64,000 nt of DNA from Chloroflexales bacterium ZM16-3 (GTDB lineage Bacteria > Chloroflexota > Chloroflexia > Chloroflexales > Chloroflexaceae): positions 1 through 64,000 of the forward strand of contig RYFE02000022.1 of NCBI GenBank assembly GCA_004138175.2. The letters run 5' to 3'. The notes beneath the pieces were generated by a model. It saw only the letters and a program-made list of their open reading frames with translations, searched no databases and had not been told where the DNA came from. Shown in pieces: positions 45,489-53,013 of this stretch; the stretch's first letter is position 1; each line of letters starts with the position of its first letter. The position numbers and the translations under genes are program-made.

Positions 45489-45579
45489 GGGCACCCCAGG
45501 CAGCCCACCCTAAGCTGAGGAGGTGATTTCAGGGAGGGCTATACGCCTTCCTGGCCCTCCCTATGATATGCCCCGCCCG

Positions 45580-45614
45580 AGCGGCGGGCCAGCAGAGCTG
45601 GCCCGCCGCTTTTT
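45580..45614 (+). terminator. Rho-independent terminator of the radical SAM gene
   Basis: agcggcgggccag (45580-45592) pairs with ctggcccgccgct (45598-45610), a 13-bp stem with a five-base loop, followed by TTTT. It separates the radical SAM gene from the promoter array just downstream. Confidence 0.9.
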
Positions 45615-45624
45615 GCTGTGCCCA

Positions 45625-45702
45625 TGTCAGAGCGGCGTCAGAAGATTGTCCAATTGCTGTCTTGATCCCGATCTAGACCCGTCAGAGGGCTGGCGACATA
45701 AT
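45625..45702 (+). promoter_or_regulatory. 11-bp-phased TGTC direct-repeat operator and -10, copy 2
   Basis: TGTC units start at 45625, 45636 (cGTC), 45647 and 45658, exactly 11 bp apart, and an in-phase cGTCAGA starts at 45680. cataat at 45697-45702 is a good -10 placed ten bases after the last unit. Beyond the repeats, the spacing and several bases (GTCAGAAGATTGTCCA, CTAG..CCGTCAGA) match copy 1 at 37473-37550. It lies directly after the terminator and 111 bases before the VWA start. Confidence 0.8.
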
Positions 45703-45812
45703 CCAGAGCAGAACTGCAACAACGATTGTCTTACGTCCTCTCGACAGAGCATCCCAGCCAACATCAGACACCAGTCAGCCGATGTAAGCCGCCAGATCGT
45801 CGAGGGAATACG

Positions 45813-47438
45813 ATGAAAGATAAAATTCAAAACTGGCTACATGGTCTGGGATCCTTCGCTCTTGTCGGCTATATCGGCTTCTACTCCGAGGGAAATCCAC
45901 TCCACATCCTGGGGGCGTTGATCTGGTGGCTGTTGTTTGTGATCGCGGTAGAGTTCGACCTTAAGCAATCACAGCTGGTTCAAAACATTCTTGCGATCGT
46001 GGCTCTGCTAGCGGCCCCCTACCTGACAGTCATGACCCTCAGGATGGCTGAGCAGCCTGTGGCTGCGACTACCTGCCCGTCGGGTACTCCGGTCATTGAG
46101 AATACCGCTCCGGCTCGGCCAAGCACCACGCCGGCGATCTACGTGACTATGACGCCTGTCCGCCACAACCCCCAGCAATCGCAGAGCGCAGCTGATCGGC
46201 CGACCGTTGCTGCATCAACATCGATATCGGAGCCTGGCACTCAGTCGAGCGAGCACGATCAGGGGGAGAGCGCAGAGCCACAGGAGCCCACGCCCACCAT
46301 GTCGGCAGAGGCCCCGGCCCCGTCGGCTGAGATTCTGCCGACGACGGGCTTGGCACCAACTGCGGCGAACCCGGCGTCGCTGAATGTGCCGCTCTACCCG
46401 ACGGCAACGAGCTACCCCACGCCGCTACTTGGCACGCCGATCACTGCTCCGCTGGTCATCTTGCCCGCGCCTGGCGTGAGCACTGCGCCGGTATCGACGA
46501 CGACGAGTACGCCGGTATCAACGGCCACTAGCTCACCGACCGCCACGGCCACTAGCTCACCGACCGCCACGGCCACTAGCTCGCCGACCAACACGGCCAC
46601 CAGCACCGCCACGGCCACCAGCACACCTACTAACTCGCCGACCAGCACTGCCACCAGCACCGCTACGGCCACCAGCACCGCTACGGCCACCAGCACCGCT
46701 ACGGCCACCAGCACGCCGACCGGTGAGCCGACCAACACGCCGACCAGCACGCCGACTGGCGAGCCGACTGGCGAGCCGACCAGCACGCCGACTGGTGAGC
46801 CGACCAGCACGCCGACTGGCGAGCCGACCAGCACGCCGACTGGCGAGCCGACCAGCACGCCGACCGGTGAGCCGACGCCCGTCTGTACAGCCCGCCTGCC
46901 AATTGAACTGGCGATCACCATCGATAAGTCATCCTCGATGTCTGGACAGCAACTCACCGACGCGCAGACAGCGGCGACCCGGCTGATCGAGAGCCTTGAC
47001 TTCCAGCGCGACCGGGCGGCTGTTGTGAGCTTCGCCGACGCGGCATGGGTTGAGCAGCGGCTAAGCAGCGATCAGGATGCGCTCATTGCCGCAGTGCAGC
47101 AGCTCAACACCAAGGGTGGGACGAACATCGCGGCTGGGATCGCGTCAGCACAGCACCAGCTTGAGCGGTCGGCCCGCAGCGGCGAGGTCAGCCAGATCAT
47201 TGTCATCCTCTCTGACGGCGACTCGGATAGCGGTGCGGCTATTACGGCTGCGGCACATGCCCGTGACGCCAACATGCGGATCATTAGCATCGGATTGGGC
47301 GCCAATGCGAACACAGCATTGCTCCAGAGCCTTGTGGCCGACCCTGACGACTACTACTACGCACCGACATCGGCCGACCTGCCCGCGATCTACGAGTTCA
47401 TCGGCCAGCGGCTGAGCTGTATGGGTCAGGACGCCTGA
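45813..47438 (+). CDS. Membrane-anchored VWA-domain protein with Thr/Pro-rich linker
   Basis: From ATG 45813 (GAGGG) the protein is 541 residues. Residues 10-75 contain two hydrophobic segments (ILGALIWWLLFVIAV and NILAIVALLAAPYLTVM). Residues 80-355 are a Ser/Thr/Pro-rich linker, including STPTGEPT repeats. The VWA domain begins near 365: IDKSSSMSG gives the MIDAS Asp371, Ser373 and Ser375, followed by GGTNIAAGI and IIVILSDGDSDSG. The linker suggests that the VWA domain is held outside the membrane. It is the first gene after the second TGTC array and leads the ubiquitin-like operon. VWA domains bind protein ligands through metal; the partner is unknown. Confidence 0.85.
   Translation: MKDKIQNWLHGLGSFALVGYIGFYSEGNPLHILGALIWWLLFVIAVEFDLKQSQLVQNILAIVALLAAPYLTVMTLRMAEQPVAATTCPSGTPVIENTAPARPSTTPAIYVTMTPVRHNPQQSQSAADRPTVAASTSISEPGTQSSEHDQGESAEPQEPTPTMSAEAPAPSAEILPTTGLAPTAANPASLNVPLYPTATSYPTPLLGTPITAPLVILPAPGVSTAPVSTTTSTPVSTATSSPTATATSSPTATATSSPTNTATSTATATSTPTNSPTSTATSTATATSTATATSTATATSTPTGEPTNTPTSTPTGEPTGEPTSTPTGEPTSTPTGEPTSTPTGEPTSTPTGEPTPVCTARLPIELAITIDKSSSMSGQQLTDAQTAATRLIESLDFQRDRAAVVSFADAAWVEQRLSSDQDALIAAVQQLNTKGGTNIAAGIASAQHQLERSARSGEVSQIIVILSDGDSDSGAAITAAAHARDANMRIISIGLGANANTALLQSLVADPDDYYYAPTSADLPAIYEFIGQRLSCMGQDA
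46480..46880. repeat. In-frame minisatellite of the VWA linker
   Basis: The first part repeats 18-bp-like blocks of the agcaccgctacggccacc type (Thr/Ala/Ser). The second repeats 24-bp gagccgaccagcacgccgac units that encode EPTSTPTG. All periods are multiples of three, so length can vary while the frame is kept. Shadow frames arise on the minus strand. Confidence 0.85.
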
Positions 47439-47681
47439 CTCCCCTTGTGGCGCGGGGGCCAGTTGGCCCCTGCGCCCGCCCGCACCTCCCGACCTCTTCT
47501 GATCATCTGGCGCACGCAAATAGTGATCAATATGTTGCAGTGACAGCTTGGGAATAGGATATAATATGTATACGCCGGATACGTATGATCCCAAGGTTCG
47601 TGCTACGCCGCAACACATCGCCATAGCGCATTCAGGTGCAGGTTCTCATCTGAATACCCCCAGCCTAGCAGGGACACTGTG
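47439..47681. promoter_or_regulatory. Gap before the JAB gene with a candidate promoter
   Basis: ttgcag at 47535-47540 and a perfect tataat at 47560-47565 are separated by 19 bases, slightly long for a sigma-70 promoter. The gap of 240 bases has no gene and no TGTC array. The JAB-E2-E1 genes might therefore have a second, constitutive start besides read-through from the VWA gene. Confidence 0.4.
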
Positions 47682-50120
47682 ATGCCAACAGCGCCTACAC
47701 GGCTTTACATCACGCGGCAGGCCCTTCAGGCGGTCGAGCAAGAGGCGCTACGCTACGCGGATACGCAGGGCGTCGGCCACGAGACAGGCGGGGTTCTGAT
47801 CGGCCGCCGGCTCCAGGATCAGCCAGGCACGATCCTGATCATCACTGCCACCGGGCCGGGCGAGCACGCGGTACGCACGCCGGTCGAGTTCTCCCCCGAT
47901 GTCCAGTATGTGAACCGGCAGCTGATCACGGTCCGCGCGATCTACCCAGACATCGACTACATCGGCACCTGGCATAAGCACCCCAGCACATACCGCACCT
48001 TCAGCCCGGGCGACGTGCGCACGGCCCACGAGATCTTTAGTGACCCATCGTATGCGGTCGATGAGATCGTCAACCCAATCGTCTGGGTCGATGACGGGAA
48101 GGTGACCGCGCACTACTACTACATGAGTCGCCTGATGGCGCGGCAGGGCCGGGGCTTTGAACAGCTGGATGACGTGATTGTAGCGGTCATCCCCGATGAT
48201 CACCCGCTCGTGCGGCGCGAGCGGGCCGGCGCGACGCGGGTCAGCGACCGCCTGCCCCCGCTATGGGTGGACGAGGAGTGCGGTCGTCTGCAAACCCGTG
48301 GCTACGCCGTGCAGGTGCGCCACGAGCGCAATCTACAGGCATACCTGATCGTTGTGACCATCCCGACCCTCCCCGGCGTGACGATCACCTTCGTAGCATC
48401 CGAGCAGGGCTACCCGGGCGAGCGACCGCAGATCTTTATCGAGGGTACTGGGCGCGACGAGCCGGTGGACAGCGACAAGGCGTATGCGTATCTGGAAGGT
48501 CGCCTGGGCAAGGTCTACCTGGCCGACGTCGCCGACGCGATGGTCAACTACCTGCGCCGGCGCCAGGGCGCCGGTCGCCCGGCGCAGATCAAGCCGATTG
48601 CGGCGAGCCGCCACGATCCTGCGCAGCCCGCTTCGCCCGCGCCCGAGGCAGCTCCACCGCCGGTGCTGAAGACTCTGCGCCCGGCTGCCGCCCGGTCGAT
48701 CTGGCTGCTGTCCATCCCCGGGCTGCTGGTCGTGCTCGCGCTGGCCTGGCTGCTGCGCACGAGCGCGTCGCCGACGCCCACCACCGACTACACGGCGCTG
48801 TGGACGCAGATCCACAGCGCGATTAGTGAGTCCTCGGACACGAGCCTGCGCGCCGCGATCAATCAGCTGGAGCAGATCAAGAGCGAGGACCCAGGCGGGG
48901 CCTTCCTGGCCCAGAACCGCGAAGTCACCAGTACGCTCGTCCTGGCCTACACGCTGTTGGGAGATCAGCTTACCACCACCAACCCGCCGGACCTCGATGG
49001 CGCGGATCTGGCCTTTATCAGCGCGCTCAGCCTAAGCCCGCAGAACCCGACGGCCCAGGCCGGTCGCGAGCAGGTGCGGGTCAGCCTACAGGCGACGGCT
49101 GCGGCCAGCGCACTGCAAGATGATCGCGCCCAGCGCTGGCAGAATGTCGATGCCGCCGCCGACGCCAAGACGCGGATTACCCTGATCCAGGCGCTGCTCA
49201 CCGACGGCATTGCCACCGATATGAGTGGCACACCAACCGCCGAGCGGCTTCAGGCAGCGGTTGACGCGCAGGCGAGCCAGCTGCTCGCCGAGGCGACAGC
49301 TGCGGCACAGCAGGGCGACCGGGCCGCCGCGCTGAACACGCTACAGGAGGTCGCACAGCTTGATCCGGCACCCAGCGCCGCTATCCGCGAGGAGGCCAGC
49401 GATCAGATCCAGCAGATCGAGGCCCAGATCAGCGACGAGCAGCAATTTTTTACAGCGGCGTGGGCTGCCTATGATCAGGCGATCAAGGACAAGGATGTGA
49501 AAGGGGCGATCAGCGCCCTCGATACAATTGTTCAGCGAACCACTGAGCCGCTGCCCGACCCGAAGCGCTACCCGACCGACGGCTACGATCCGCGCATTGT
49601 GCAGGCGGGCCTGCTACTGGTTGACGCGAAGCTAAGCTACGCCGGCGACCTCCAGCGGGCCGGGGATATGGCCGGGGCGCGCGCGCAGTATGACACAACT
49701 GAAGCTACGCTGCATATAATGGAGCAGTCGAGCCGGCTGAAGGATGAGGTGGCGACACGACAGCGAACCTATCAGGATCAGTATGCGAAGTTTATCCAGG
49801 GGGAGACCTACTGGAGTCAATTCAATGATCTCTATAGCGACAGGAAGCTGAGCGCGGCATTGGATGAGCTCGACGGCCTAGCAAAGCTGGCGACATTCGG
49901 CCCCAATGCGCTCAACCCGCAGAACACCAAGCAGAGCGTCAGCGGGCTGATCTCCCAGATCAACCGGCAGCTCCATCCGCCGCCAACGTCGACGCCAACA
50001 CCAACACTAGCACCGACCAGCGAGCCGACCGCGACACCGACTAGCGAGCCGATCAGCGAGCCGACCGCGACACCAACCAGCGAGCCAACCGTGCCAGACC
50101 CGACCACACCGGCCCCATAG
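47682..50120 (+). CDS. JAMM/JAB peptidase with E2-like region, TM segment and TPR-like repeats
   Basis: The 812-residue protein starts at ATG 47682 (a GTG precedes it directly). The JAB domain has the full JAMM set: Glu34 in HETGG, His98-K-His100 in GTWHKHPS and the S-x2-D pair Ser108/Asp111. Residues about 200-300 (QVRHERNLQAYLIVVTIP, EQGYPGERPQIFI, LADVADAMVNYL) have the layout of an E2/RWD fold without a catalytic Cys. A membrane segment (IWLLSIPGLLVVLALAWLL) lies near 335-355. Beyond it are TPR-like helical repeats and a TPTPT tail, probably extracytoplasmic. JAMM peptidases cleave ubiquitin-like isopeptide bonds or mature Ubl precursors. Confidence 0.85.
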   Translation: MPTAPTRLYITRQALQAVEQEALRYADTQGVGHETGGVLIGRRLQDQPGTILIITATGPGEHAVRTPVEFSPDVQYVNRQLITVRAIYPDIDYIGTWHKHPSTYRTFSPGDVRTAHEIFSDPSYAVDEIVNPIVWVDDGKVTAHYYYMSRLMARQGRGFEQLDDVIVAVIPDDHPLVRRERAGATRVSDRLPPLWVDEECGRLQTRGYAVQVRHERNLQAYLIVVTIPTLPGVTITFVASEQGYPGERPQIFIEGTGRDEPVDSDKAYAYLEGRLGKVYLADVADAMVNYLRRRQGAGRPAQIKPIAASRHDPAQPASPAPEAAPPPVLKTLRPAAARSIWLLSIPGLLVVLALAWLLRTSASPTPTTDYTALWTQIHSAISESSDTSLRAAINQLEQIKSEDPGGAFLAQNREVTSTLVLAYTLLGDQLTTTNPPDLDGADLAFISALSLSPQNPTAQAGREQVRVSLQATAAASALQDDRAQRWQNVDAAADAKTRITLIQALLTDGIATDMSGTPTAERLQAAVDAQASQLLAEATAAAQQGDRAAALNTLQEVAQLDPAPSAAIREEASDQIQQIEAQISDEQQFFTAAWAAYDQAIKDKDVKGAISALDTIVQRTTEPLPDPKRYPTDGYDPRIVQAGLLLVDAKLSYAGDLQRAGDMAGARAQYDTTEATLHIMEQSSRLKDEVATRQRTYQDQYAKFIQGETYWSQFNDLYSDRKLSAALDELDGLAKLATFGPNALNPQNTKQSVSGLISQINRQLHPPPTSTPTPTLAPTSEPTATPTSEPISEPTATPTSEPTVPDPTTPAP

Positions 50121-50158
50121 GTCAGTAGAGAATAGACCCGTATAGAGCAGGGGGAAAG

Positions 50159-50353
50159 ATGAGCGAGCAGCAGGAACCCAAGAAGCCCCGGATCAAAGAC
50201 ATGGAGGAGTTGCGCCGGGCGATCGAGAGCTCCGAGGAGGTGATCGTCGACTCCAGCGGCTCGATCCATCTCCCCAGCGACCCGAAGGTTGCCAATACAC
50301 CGCCGCAGAACCGCACTGCGCTCAAGCCACAGCGCTGGTTCGCCAAGCACTAG
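50159..50353 (+). CDS. Small conserved-context protein (64 aa) between JAB and E2
   Basis: The protein starts at ATG 50159 with a strong GGGGGAAAG. It is charged and contains a short helix (MEELRRAIESSEEV), a possible beta strand (VIVDSSGSIHLP) and a basic tail ending QRWFAKH. Its position, where such operons often place the ubiquitin-like modifier, makes it notable. However, it is shorter than a beta-grasp fold and lacks a Gly-Gly end, so I do not call it a modifier. It might be a target, adaptor or regulator. Confidence 0.65.
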   Translation: MSEQQEPKKPRIKDMEELRRAIESSEEVIVDSSGSIHLPSDPKVANTPPQNRTALKPQRWFAKH

Positions 50354-50369
50354 CTGAGAGGGAGATCCT

Positions 50370-50807
50370 ATGAGCGAGCCCACCTCTGCGGTCTGGTATG
50401 AGAGCGACCCGCCCCGGCTGGTGCAGGAGCGCGATGCCATGCAGGCCCGCTTCCAACAGTTTCGCCTGCGCCGCAGCGGGCGCACACTCTACTGGGATGG
50501 CCACCTGACCAGCAATAGCGGTGAGACCTACCGGATCGTGATTAGATACCCGGACAACTTCCCTGACCTGCCGCCCAAGGTCTTCCCGATCGAGCCGGAT
50601 ATTCTCACCTTGCATAACGAGGCGACCCGCGAGCTGAAGCACCAGTTTAGCGATGGCTCGCTCTGCCTGTTTCACCCGCACGACCGCTTCTTTGAGCGGA
50701 GGAGCACGGCGGTGACGGTGATCGCCGCCGCCGCCACATGGTTCGCCGCGTATGAGTACTGGCTGTACTCAGAGAAGACGATCTGGCCGGGCCGCGAGGC
50801 GGACTGA
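50370..50807 (+). CDS. E2-like (UBC-fold) conjugating enzyme
   Basis: The 145-residue protein has the classic E2 order: YRIVIRYPDNFPDLPPKVFPI (beta strands and the P-P turn), then HQFSDGSLCLFHPHD with probable catalytic Cys99, His91 before it and Trp124 in the final helices (AAATWFAAYEYW). This matches prokaryotic E2 families that work with a ThiF-type E1 and a JAB protease. GAGGGAG precedes ATG 50370. It accepts an activated Ubl from E1 and passes it to targets or lipids. It starts 17 bases after the small gene and ends 30 bases before E1. Confidence 0.88.
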   Translation: MSEPTSAVWYESDPPRLVQERDAMQARFQQFRLRRSGRTLYWDGHLTSNSGETYRIVIRYPDNFPDLPPKVFPIEPDILTLHNEATRELKHQFSDGSLCLFHPHDRFFERRSTAVTVIAAAATWFAAYEYWLYSEKTIWPGREAD

Positions 50808-50836
50808 TCGGCAAACGACGTAGACGAGGTAGCCCC

Positions 50837-52024
50837 ATGCTTGTCACCCTGCCCGCAGAGCTGATCGACCAGGCCATAGAGAGCGCGCTCCCCGGCGGGA
50901 CGATCTACGGCCGCCTCTGCGACGATGGCGACCTGGCCCAGGTACACGGGCTGAGTCCCGACGCCGGCGCGGCGATAGGACACTGGTCGCGGGATGGTGA
51001 GCAGGCACCAGAGCGCGGGCTCTGGCTGGTCTTCGCCGTGACCGGCGACCCGCAGGCATACCTGCTCGGCTCCGACGATGTCCACTCGCTAGAGTGTCGG
51101 GTGATCCGTGCCCGCGAGGACTACCTGGCCCGCGCACGCGGCATCCTGCCCGACGGGGCGCTGGCCGGGCGCTGTGTGACGGTGATAGGCCTGGGCTCCG
51201 GCGGCTCGCTGATCGCCACCCAGCTGGCCCGCTGCGGCGTCGGCCACATGCGCCTGGTGGACTTCGACCGCCTGGAGGCCCACAATATCGCTCGCCACGC
51301 CTGCCCGCTCGCCGATATCGGTCGCTACAAGACGCGCGCCCTGCGCGACCTGCTGCTGGCCCACTCGCCGCTGATCCGGGTGGAGACTTGGGAGGCCAAT
51401 GTGCTGGAGCAGCCGACGGCCCTAGCCCAGGCGCTGTCCAGCGCTGACCTGGTTGTGGCGGCGGTCGATGGCGAGGCGGCCAAGCTGGCGATCAACCGGG
51501 CCTGCTGGGCTGCGGGCATACCGACGGTCTACGCCGCGGCCTACAACCGGGCCTTCGGCGGCGATGTGTTCTGCGCCCTGCCGCCCGACGGGGCATGCTA
51601 CAACTGCCTGAGCAGCGTGATCGGCGAGCTGTTCGCCCCGCCGCCCACCGCCGCCAGCGACTTTAGCGCCGGCTACGCCGATCCCAGCCGCATGGCCGAC
51701 ATGGTCGCCCAGCCCGGCCTGGCCATGGACGTGGGGGTGATCGCCCTGCTCGCCGCACGGGTGGCCCTGGAAACCCTGCTACGCGGGCACGACGGTGTGC
51801 CTGAGCCGCTGCCCGACGCCTGGCTGCTCTTCGGCAACCGCGCCGAGTGGGTCTTCCGCGAGCCGCTCGACCACCACTTTGTGGCGGTGCCGCGCCGCGA
51901 CGACTGCCCGGTCTGTAACTACGCCCAGTCGGTCCAGTCCCGGCTGGGCATCAGCCCAGCGGAGGCCGTCAGCCGCCGCGATTCGATCCTGGCCGAGATC
52001 GACTCGGAGGACGCCGAGGCGTAA
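50837..52024 (+). CDS. ThiF/E1-like activating enzyme
   Basis: The 395-residue protein has an N-terminal 105-residue region without clear family and then an adenylating Rossmann domain: GLGSGG at 118-123, Asp143 in VDFDRLE, Asn150 and Arg153 in HNIARHAC, Lys165 in RYKTRAL, and Asp211 in VVAAVDGE. Two CxxC pairs (Cys254/Cys257 and Cys357/Cys360) should bind zinc as in ThiF/MoeB. Cys246 in DVFCALPP is a candidate for thioester formation. It would adenylate a Ubl C-terminus and transfer it to the E2. The N-terminal region might be a degenerate JAB fold, as in some fused E1 proteins, but I am unsure. Confidence 0.88.
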   Translation: MLVTLPAELIDQAIESALPGGTIYGRLCDDGDLAQVHGLSPDAGAAIGHWSRDGEQAPERGLWLVFAVTGDPQAYLLGSDDVHSLECRVIRAREDYLARARGILPDGALAGRCVTVIGLGSGGSLIATQLARCGVGHMRLVDFDRLEAHNIARHACPLADIGRYKTRALRDLLLAHSPLIRVETWEANVLEQPTALAQALSSADLVVAAVDGEAAKLAINRACWAAGIPTVYAAAYNRAFGGDVFCALPPDGACYNCLSSVIGELFAPPPTAASDFSAGYADPSRMADMVAQPGLAMDVGVIALLAARVALETLLRGHDGVPEPLPDAWLLFGNRAEWVFREPLDHHFVAVPRRDDCPVCNYAQSVQSRLGISPAEAVSRRDSILAEIDSEDAEA

Positions 52025-52030
52025 CCCACT

Positions 52031-53002
52031 ATGCCCACTAACCGCGACACGATCATCCCGATGGAGCGACAGCCCGCCGACCCTCTCGCCGGGCCTGACT
52101 GCCTGGGCGCGCTGAACGCCCTGCTGGGCGACTCGCAGCGGGTGGCCCTGATCCTCGGGCCGATCCAGCTGGCCGATGGCCTGCGCATCCCCACCGGCGC
52201 GGCCCTGCGCGTGCCGGTCGGCCACGAGCTCGTGGTGGTGTCCGGCCAGCGCCTGCGCGAAATCATGCCGGCCGGGGTCTACTCAGCAGCCTCCTGGCTC
52301 GGCCAGCCCGAGACCGAGCTGCACCTGGTAGATGTGCGCGAGCACAACCTGGAGTTCGATGTCCAGCAGGAGATCTACCTGAGCTACCCAATCACAGCCC
52401 ATGAGCAGATCCTGGGCCTGCAGGATCTGCGCTTCGGACTGACTTACCGGGTGCTGGCCGCCGAGCGGGCCGCCCTCGATGTCGCCCAGCCGCTGCTGGG
52501 GCTCTATGACGCGGCGCTGCACCTGCTGCTGGAGTCGCTCAACCGGGCGCAGGTCGATCAGATCATGCCGATCCTTGAGCGGGTGCCCGGCGAGCTGCGT
52601 GCGCGCGGCGACTGCTTCCGCCTGGGGATTGGCGTCACCAAAATCAACCTGATTGGCTGGCCGCAGTCGGCGAACATCCCCCAGCCGGAGCCATCGTCCG
52701 ACACGCTGCTGGCAATGCTTGAGGCCCAACTCGACGAGTTGCGCCAGCGTCAGCCGCCCGCCCTGGGCCAGGTGCGCCCGGTCAAGGACGGCTACATGGT
52801 CAGTGTGCCGCTGATTGACCATAAGAATAACGTGATGCTGCTGCGGATCATCTGCGACCGCAGCTACCCGCAGCGGGCGCCGCAGCTCAGCGTCTGGCTG
52901 GACGAGCAGCGCCAGGACTATCGGCCCGCCCTGCTCGATAATTGGAAGCCTAGTGATACGCTTGCGAGCCTGATCGACGCCGTGATCGCCCACGCCGACT
53001 GA
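52031..53002 (+). CDS. SPFH-like protein with C-terminal inactive E2/UEV-like region
   Basis: The 323-residue protein starts seven bases after the E1 stop. Residues 35-215 resemble band 7/SPFH domains: LRVPVGHELVVVSGQ, LVDVREHNLEF, LGLQDLRFGLTYRVLAAERAA and a late LGIGVTKINLIGW. Residues 235-323 have an E2-type outline (GYMVSVPLIDHKNN, DRSYPQRAPQLSVWL, LLDNWKPSDTLASLIDAVI) but no catalytic Cys, like UEV/RWD domains. SPFH domains scaffold membranes, so the protein may dock the conjugation machinery at the membrane. Both assignments are by eye. Confidence 0.6.
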   Translation: MPTNRDTIIPMERQPADPLAGPDCLGALNALLGDSQRVALILGPIQLADGLRIPTGAALRVPVGHELVVVSGQRLREIMPAGVYSAASWLGQPETELHLVDVREHNLEFDVQQEIYLSYPITAHEQILGLQDLRFGLTYRVLAAERAALDVAQPLLGLYDAALHLLLESLNRAQVDQIMPILERVPGELRARGDCFRLGIGVTKINLIGWPQSANIPQPEPSSDTLLAMLEAQLDELRQRQPPALGQVRPVKDGYMVSVPLIDHKNNVMLLRIICDRSYPQRAPQLSVWLDEQRQDYRPALLDNWKPSDTLASLIDAVIAHAD

Positions 53003-53013
53003 GAAAGCTGCCC

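Noticed and set aside
46412-46957. Minus-strand VGVLVGSP repeat protein
   Set aside because: Shadow of the VWA linker repeats.
50159-50353. Ubiquitin-like modifier
   Set aside because: Too short for a beta-grasp fold as read, and the C-terminus is WFAKH with no terminal Gly.
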